Of a DNA stretch of 64,000 nucleotides, positions 57,672 to 64,000 are shown in pieces. A model generated the notes under the pieces. That model did no database searches, was not told the DNA's origin, and saw only the letters and a program-made list of their open reading frames with translations. The first letter of the stretch is position 1; each line of letters starts with the position of its first letter. Both the position numbers and the translations under genes were made by a program. The stretch is from Halichoerus grypus. Taxonomy: Eukaryota; Chordata; Mammalia; Carnivora; Phocidae. The stretch is from positions 68,577,239-68,641,238 of the forward strand of contig NC_135712.1 in the NCBI RefSeq assembly GCF_964656455.1. Direction: 5' to 3'.

Positions 57672-57810
57672 GATGGATGACGGCCGGCTCTTAGACTACC
57701 TTATGAATCACGATGAGCTGATGGAGGAGAAAGTTGCTTTCTACATCCGAGACATCATGGAGGCGCTGCAGTACCTTCACAACTGTAGGGTGGCCCATTT
57801 GGACATAAAG
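57672..57810 (+). CDS. KALRN: KALRN exon 22: kinase, hinge to catalytic loop
   Basis: It completes Leu and encodes MDDGRLLDYLMNHDELMEEK, VAFYIRDIMEALQYLHNCRV and AHLDIK (window residues 873-919). Catalytic loop HLDIK: the usual His-Arg-Asp is His-Leu-Asp here, with the catalytic Asp (917) and Lys (919) kept. Phase 2 in, phase 0 out. Donor AAG|gtaata. Confidence 0.98.
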
Positions 57811-58400
57811 GTAATAAGAAAGAGCTGCCCTTGCAGGGAAATGGCCGCGTCCAACCTGTCAGTCATTACCCTTGAGGGAGGTCCATTCTGATTCATTTTA
57901 TTGACTTAGGTTAGAATCCTGACAAATATTAAACAGGAACTAGGTCGTCACATAATTCGAGTGTGTTATTTGTGAATTAACGAGAACACACCAAGAGTCA
58001 CCGCGACATCTGGGGCGAGGGAAGGTAGGGAAGCTTTTCCCGCCTCGTCTAACATTTTAGAAGGAAGCCAATAAATGTCAGTTTTTTATGGTGTTCTCAA
58101 AGAAGCCCCTGTTTTCCAAAATGAATAATCCATTCTTTTTTTTTTGAGTCTGTGCAGAAGCAAGGGGTAGTTGAGAAGACATGATTTTCAATGTCAAACA
58201 GCTTCTCTGAAACACTACCCCACCTCAGAATCTGGTCTAGTTTGAAGGCCCCCGGGCCACTTTGCATAGGCAATTTCTCATGCTCCATAGGCTTTTTCAA
58301 AGGCTAGCACAACCATGTCTGAACCACCAGAGTCCTACTGGTAGTCAAGACAGACAGCTGAACTTGCCTTCTCTTCTCCTTCACGCCTGGGTCTCCTCAG
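57811..58400 (+). other. KALRN: intron within the kinase catalytic loop
   Basis: A 590-bp intron falling between the catalytic-loop Lys and the Pro-Glu-Asn codons. No repeat was recognised. The acceptor is gtctcctcag. Confidence 0.85.
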
Positions 58401-58946
58401 CCCGAAAACCTGCTCATTGACCTACGCATCCCAGTGCCTCGGGTGAAGCTCATCGACCTGGAGGATGCCGTCCAGATCTCGGGTCACTTCCACATCCACC
58501 ACCTGCTGGGCAACCCCGAGTTCGCTGCCCCAGAAGTGATCCAAGGAATCCCCGTCTCCCTGGGCACAGACATCTGGAGCATCGGGGTTCTGACATACGT
58601 CATGCTGAGTGGGGTGTCCCCCTTCTTGGACGAGAGTAAGGAGGAGACCTGTATCAATGTGTGCAGGGTGGACTTCAGCTTCCCGCACGAATACTTCTGT
58701 GGCGTGAGCAATGCCGCCAGAGACTTCATCAATGTGATCCTACAGGAAGACTTCCGCAGGAGGCCCACGGCAGCCACGTGCCTGCAGCATCCCTGGCTAC
58801 AGCCCCATAACGGCAGCTACTCCAAGATCCCCCTGGACACCTCCCGCCTGGCGTGCTTCATAGAGCGCCGCAAGCACCAGAACGACGTGCGGCCTGTCCC
58901 CAATGTCAAGAGCTACATTGTCAACCGGGTAAACCAAGGGACGTAG
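58401..58946 (+). CDS. KALRN: KALRN exon 23: kinase C-lobe and C-terminus (last coding exon)
   Basis: It encodes PENLLIDLRIPVPRVKLIDL, EDAVQISGHFHIHHLLGNPE and FAAPEV, then DIWSIGVLTYVMLSGVSPFL and the end IVNRVNQGT-stop (window residues 920-1100). PEN follows the HLDIK loop; the metal-binding DFG site reads Asp-Leu-Glu (LIDLED, residues 938-940); FAAPE and DxWSxGV are subdomains VIII and IX; RRPTAATCLQHPWL is subdomain XI. The fold resembles the CaMK/DAPK-like kinases of TRIO and titin-type proteins. The TAG is at 58944-58946. Confidence 0.98.
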   Translation, partial: PENLLIDLRIPVPRVKLIDLEDAVQISGHFHIHHLLGNPEFAAPEVIQGIPVSLGTDIWSIGVLTYVMLSGVSPFLDESKEETCINVCRVDFSFPHEYFCGVSNAARDFINVILQEDFRRRPTAATCLQHPWLQPHNGSYSKIPLDTSRLACFIERRKHQNDVRPVPNVKSYIVNRVNQGT

Positions 58947-59010
58947 CCGTCTCCTCGCCCTTGGGGTTCCACATGGAAGTGCAGTGTGAACCAAAGCAAG
59001 ACTGAATGTC

Positions 59011-59018
59011 TGTAAATA
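59011..59018 (+). promoter_or_regulatory. KALRN: Pumilio-response-like element TGTAAATA
   Basis: It matches UGUANAUA, the Pumilio-binding consensus, 65 bases after the stop codon in the 3'UTR. A single 8-mer can occur by chance. Confidence 0.4.
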
Positions 59019-60069
59019 ATTCTGTTCATTCGCTCCACGCAGTTCTCTGGCTTGAGAGACGGACCTCTTAAACCACGTCCATGGCTATTCAGGGTCTGGG
59101 CAGCAGTGAAATTACCCTCAACCCAGGGGCTTTCCAGAAGGTCATAGAAGAGAGAAAGATGCAAAGAGTCACCCAGAGCATTAAAGAGAGGGGGCAAGGA
59201 TACCAAGAATACGAGCCGTTATAAAATTTTAACAGTGTGTTCCAAAACGAGTGGTGAAATGGGCAAAGCTAAAGCTCACGGTAGTGAGTGTAAAAGGTTT
59301 CTAACCCTGCTGAAATTTTAAACAGAAAAGTTCTATTTAACAGAGATGTCACGTATGTCAACTATTCTGGTTTAGATTACTTAGATATAGTTTCTTAATA
59401 GGATACGTATACACATACAGTAAAGTATATCCCATTCAGGTTTCAGAGTTTTATAATATAGAGGTATATATGAAATCAATCATAAGTAATTTTGAGTGCT
59501 CCAGTTAAGACAGTAATTTATTTACCGAAGCATTACATTGTTTTGACTAAGCACAATTAGATGACAAGTTTTTTAGAGCATTTTATAAGTCTTGTATAGA
59601 AATCTTTTACCAGAACCCGTGCATTAAGAGAAAGCAATGTGACCCTTTTGCAATCTGTGAATGAGAAGATTTTTCTCTCAGTCACGAGTATTTGATTAGC
59701 ATAGGTTCTATATATGAAACACTACCCCCAAATTCACTGGCAGCTCAGAGTTAATCCGGCAGGAAAGCCTGCCAGGAAATAAGTCCAAATATGGTTAAGA
59801 GTTGTGGGGCTATTTTTATGTCTACACTCGGTTTGAACTAGGTAATGAATATAACAGGTTCACACAAAAGGGCAAATAGAAACCTTTCCTACGGTTCCTA
59901 TGAACAACGTTAACAACACTTTCTGACTTCTACAGACGTAGAATGTAGTCCTCAGAAAGTCGGCTTGCTTTATTTCTAACCCCTTCTGGAAGCTAAGGGG
60001 TGCTTACCAAAAGGAGGCAGCCATATAGGCCTTTAAAGGCTTGGTCCCAAGTCCTTTTTGAAGCCATGG

Positions 60070-60075
60070 AATAAA
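60070..60075 (+). promoter_or_regulatory. KALRN: poly(A) signal AATAAA, proximal
   Basis: First canonical hexamer past the stop ('ccatggaataaaatctgata'), with T-rich 'gagttttaactgtgattg' downstream. Confidence 0.55.
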
Positions 60076-60331
60076 ATCTGATACGTCACTCTGACAGAGC
60101 ATTGAGTTTTAACTGTGATTGCCGTACCTATCTCCACTTAGCCGCTGATATTTCCCTGGACCAAAAGGACTAATTGCACTTTGAGGCCAACACTGCTTTT
60201 TGGCGCGTATTCTCCACACAAGGTGATTATGAACTGCCCTTTCCCCCCACCCCCCAGTGGAAAAAAAAAATTCAGTCTGGACATTTCATGGTTGTTTTTC
60301 TTTCTTTGTTTTTGGGGAAGATTTTTTGTTT

Positions 60332-60354
60332 TGTGTGTGTGTGTGTGTGTGTGT
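60332..60354. repeat. (TG)n microsatellite
   Basis: About eleven TG units after 'ttttttgttt'. If the long 3'UTR is used, this tract lies inside the mRNA. Confidence 0.9.
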
Positions 60355-62959
60355 TGGTACATGATCCACCCTTTGTTTTCTAGGATGGGTTTTGAAAATT
60401 GCTATTATGCAAATATTATTTTAAAAATATAACTCAAGTGTTTGTCCTCAAATTAGGTTTAATGGCATTGCTTCTCTCCTATAATAGGATTGAGAAAATT
60501 AAAAGCGTGCGGCACAGAAGTGCAAGCAGAGGGTTTATGAGGAATCAATAGAATTACAAATCGATCTAAATGAAAAAGGATGGTGGACACTAAGCCTGAA
60601 CTTTAATATATAAAAACACTTATTCCCACAGTGGAAATGTAAAATTAAAAATACTCATCTTTCATTTCCATTGCTTTCAGAGTCACCTTCCTCATGCACC
60701 CTCCACCTCATCCCATCCAAGATTATAGATTAATCAATTAGTAGGAAGTACAAGCAATAAGACTAGATAGCACTTCGTATTTTTAGGATTAACCAAATAC
60801 ATGGAAACTGATTCCACCTATATTTGGTTCCTAGTTTCAGATGGCCCTGGGTCACCAAGGCGCCCTCCCTCAGAGCCCACCCCTGACTAACCCCTCTAGT
60901 CTCCATTTAAATCTACATGTATATACAAATAACTATCTGATATGATATTTTAAAATTTAAAACATATTTACTAAAAAAAAAAACCTTTTAGTAAACATGT
61001 CTTCATTGTGAGATCGAGCCTAAAAGAAGAAGGCCTGGTCCCTAGGGCTCGTCACAGGACGGAGGGCAGGTGCTGAGGATTCCAAATAGCCATCAAGCGT
61101 GGCTTGGCAAGGTCTGTTTTGTCCACTGTGTGCAATGACTGAAGAACTCCCTGCTGAGTCCTTTTGAGTTTTTATGACCATGGAAGAGATGGGCTGAGTT
61201 TCTGCTGGAGAAGATTAGGGCCTTGGACGGTGGTGCACGGAGGGCACAGGAGAGCGTTCAGGACATCGTGTTGTGGGAGGGCAGCTGACAGAATGTTAGA
61301 GCCAAAGCTTTTATATACAGCGTTGCCATCAGACTAGGGACGGCCCAGGTGTGGGGTTGTGCGGAATCTCCCCTCCCCCCCAGGTACACTTGTTGGGGAA
61401 GTGAGGAGACAGGAGAGGCGGGACATAGAAATGCAAAGTGGTATGATTCTGTTAACTAGAGCCAAAGAACAATCATTAGAGTAGGATTAATTTAATAGAG
61501 GCTCCAGGAGAAAGGGTGTGTATTTTATATAGCTTGGTCACTGAAGAGAACTAACAGAGAGGTGTCCTGTCTGCAAAGCCCCTGCTCCCTCCCAACAGGA
61601 GTAAGATAGCAGTCCTGCTTGGAGAATTCTCTTTAGCCAGCCGGAAATAACAAGGAATCCCCGGAGGTGGGGCTGGGAAATGTACATGAGGTTGCTCTGT
61701 GGGCAACCCTGGTGAGGGAAGAAGGATTAGAAACCAGTTTCTTGTACCTGTTTTGGCAGATATTTACTACTTTGTGGTAGAGAGAGGGGGAGAAGAGAAA
61801 ATGTTCCACTTCCACCATAACCGTCATAGTTCTTGAAATCAAAACTTAGCTAGGAATTAGTGAGAGTGAACTTCCAGTTGAAATGGGAAAAAATAATGTT
61901 GGTTAAACTCGTAAGTTTCTTGCTTGGCTTATATCCATTGCATAGTGTTTTGGGGTTTGCTTTGTTTTGTAAGGGTGGGATGCAGAAAGAAGGAAAAGAT
62001 CAGGGACAACTCATACTAATTTTTTAAAGGTATAATGATTTACTGCATCTTTTACATTTGTTTCAAATTAAATAGATTTATATGCACTTACAGCTGAATG
62101 TTGGGAAAATTTTTAGGAAAAAAATTGTAATGTTGGAGGTGTCCTTCAGGACTCTCACAGCCATAAACACCCTTGGGGGAGTAGAGGAAGCAGAGGAAAA
62201 GCTGGCTTCACCGCTTTGTCGTTCACAAAGCCTTTATAAATAGTAGTGCCTTTCAGAGGGGAGGATGGGAGATAAAGAAGTTCGTTGTATTTAGATTGAC
62301 TGATCCTGCAGCATTTTTTTTCTTTACATTAAAATGTCTTTTAAATGAAAACATCTGAATATAGGGTGAGGCCAGGAATTCTTGAGTTTCAACCTCAGTT
62401 ATTCCTGATTCGTCCTTTCTTACAGAAAGTCTTTGTTTTTTTTCTGTCCCAAACGTCCCCATTGTTAAAATGGGAATGGGGGGGGAGGAGGAGGGACTTT
62501 AATCTCATAGGAATGTTGCAAAAATAGCATAGTTGGGATGTCTAAAGGATACTTTGATTTTCTTAAAGTGCTACACCCTGCCAGTGCTAAGAATTTTACT
62601 GAGAGTAACTTTGAACATTCCGCGTTTTGAATACTCATATTTTAGGATACCATTTGCAAACTCATGAGATTAAGTTCTGTAAATTGATTTTAATTGGAAG
62701 TACCAGGTGCTCTTTGTCTAAATGTTATTTGGTCTTAGCCTGTAATTTCAATCATTTAAAAGCTTGTCTACAGAAAAAGGTTAGGAGAGCTGATGGTCTT
62801 ATGTGAATACACTGTTTTCTCCGGTATTTCTGATGGCAGAGCCAGAGTAGGATGCCCTCCAGGGCAATGCTGCTCTCTCTTCTCAAGTTTTATGCTCTGG
62901 AAAAATTGACAGAGAAGAACTCAAACAACCACTTTCCTCACTGAAAGGGCAGAAGTGAG

Positions 62960-62965
62960 AATAAA
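62960..62965 (+). promoter_or_regulatory. KALRN: poly(A) signal AATAAA, possible distal
   Basis: 'gtgagaataaagtattgttt': a canonical hexamer with a T/GT-rich downstream element, about 4 kb after the stop. Candidate distal end of the KALRN transcript. Confidence 0.4.
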
Positions 62966-64000
62966 GTATTGTTTGATATCTCAACTCACTTCTTCAGAAT
63001 CTCACCGGCATCCATTATAAGAGGCAAATTGCATGCACAGGTGTAGAAATGAATTGAACTGTTGGATTTTGGAGGGAAAACCTTGGATTTTTTTTCTTCT
63101 TTTTAAGATAATTAGGTGTTTCAGGAGTAGCATATTTGCTTTCCCGTACTCTCCATGATTTAATGCCCAAGAGTTAGTCATTCCTTGTTTGCTTGCCTAT
63201 GTGAAAGAGCGTGGGAATTTAGATTTGTGAGAACATGAGGGAACAAAGGTATTATAAACTAGATGGTGGTTATATCTGTGTATTAACTAAAATGTTGTCC
63301 CACAAATTTGATAGAGGAGGAAATTACAAATATTAGGGGTCTCTGTAGTAAGGCAAAGTGCAAACTCACCACTCCCTTCTTCAGTTTTGAGGAATGTGGG
63401 CTTTATTCCTTTTTCTCCTGTGTAGCATCTCTGTGGAGTCTGGGTTAGGCTAATATAGTATGTGGGCTTCCAATGGATTTATTTACATTATGGCTTTTCT
63501 ATTTACTATTTAAAGTCTAGGGATCATTTGGAAATTAATAATTAAATCTGGGGTGGGTTTAGAAAAGACAAGGTTTATATATACTCCACTAAGAAAAGGG
63601 AAGCTACTCTGTTAATGTTTATTTTCTAAAAACTATAAGGATTTCAGTTGTTTCATTAATTCTAAAGGGTTAAAAAGAGCTGAAATTTGTCCATAGCACT
63701 AGACATTTTTAATAGGTAATATTATTCATGTGAGAAATCTATATAGAAATAGGACACAGAAATATCATAGGCCATATTGTCAATGAAAGGCATTTCTGCA
63801 TTTTTCCATATGTGTCCATATGTAGAAGTTAGAGGAGAAGAAAAAGCAACTACTCTAAGACAAATTTTCATCTTTAAGGGACATTTATGGAAAGCTTGAA
63901 ATTAATACTCGTGAAAGCCTGAAATACTCATAGGCTATTGTGTTTTCTTGTCAGCCTGTTTGCTGGGAGATTCTAAAATATGGTCAGATTTAGTTTTATT

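Larger units (their letters stand above)
1..60090 (+). other. KALRN: KALRN gene, 3' portion (kalirin RhoGEF kinase)
   Basis: The gene enters the window in an intron and ends after the stop codon at 58946. Kalirin is a multidomain Rho guanine-nucleotide exchange factor of neurons and other cells; the paralogue is TRIO. The 23 exons found here encode 1100 residues: linker, DH2, PH2, SH3-2, Ig, FnIII and kinase, as in the C-terminal part of kalirin-12 (about 2986 residues in human, from memory). From family knowledge, the second DH-PH unit acts on RhoA, while the first (Rac/RhoG) lies upstream of the window. All junctions are GT-AG and all phases join. The right edge is a minimum, set at the first poly(A) signal after the stop. 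Confidence 0.96.
58947..60090 (+). other. KALRN: KALRN 3'UTR (minimum extent)
   Basis: AT-rich, repeat-poor sequence after the stop. It contains a Pumilio-type TGTAAATA at 59011-59018, several ATTTA pentamers, and the first AATAAA at 60070-60075. The UTR may run on to the next AATAAA at 62960-62965 or beyond; the sequence alone does not decide. Confidence 0.75.
60091..64000 (+). other. extended 3'UTR or downstream intergenic DNA
   Basis: No exon, SINE or L1 was recognised in 3.9 kb. It has a TG microsatellite (60332-60354), an AATAAA at 62960-62965, and no CpG island. In human the next gene on this side is UMPS (from memory), but nothing resembling its CpG-rich promoter or coding sequence appears before the window ends. 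Confidence 0.6.

Noticed and set aside
60091..64000. Start of the neighbouring gene (UMPS expected from human gene order)
   Set aside because: No CpG island, first exon or recognisable coding sequence was found before the end of the window.

Overview
This is vertebrate nuclear DNA from a carnivoran mammal. It carries the 3' part of one large gene, KALRN (kalirin), on the + strand. The mammalian origin follows from GT-AG introns between exons whose joined translation I recognise as the C-terminal half of kalirin, and from many MIR and L1 fossils. The order Carnivora follows from at least 17 CAN-SINE (SINEC) copies, with heads like 'ggcgcctgggtggctcag' and A-rich 'aaataaataaa' tails. The exact species cannot be read from the window; a caniform such as a bear, seal or mustelid is my best guess.

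I mapped 23 coding exons between 2848 and 58946. Their joined length is 3303 nt, exactly 1100 codons plus a TAG stop, with all splice phases agreeing. Domain order: a proline-rich linker (2848-2978); the second DH (RhoGEF) domain over eight exons (7016-11209, plus the last bases of the first exon); the second PH domain (14765-15493); a Pro/Ser linker (19367-19605); the second SH3 (21275-21531); basic and acidic linkers (25106-26447); a 28-nt microexon (40489-40516); an Ig domain (40990-43760); an FnIII domain (44419-46245); and a CaMK-like Ser/Thr kinase (48171-58946). These encode the C-terminal part shared by kalirin-12 and the short Duet-type isoform. Failure to splice after the SH3 exon gives a stop codon overlapping the donor site, which produces the kalirin-9 end with its own 3'UTR and poly(A) signal near 22360. 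The 3'UTR of the long form starts at 58947.

The rest is intronic. The largest intron (26448-40488, 14 kb) and the 48250-54567 intron carry most of the SINE, L1 and MIR insertions. Notable non-coding structure includes a CpG-rich island over a DH exon (about 8410-9150), a higher-order tandem repeat with a 98-bp dimer unit (16322-16660), a SINE nested in a SINE (1088-1494), and several SINEs with perfect target-site duplications. No second protein-coding gene, RNA gene or CRISPR array could be supported. The final 5 kb contains no recognisable SINE.
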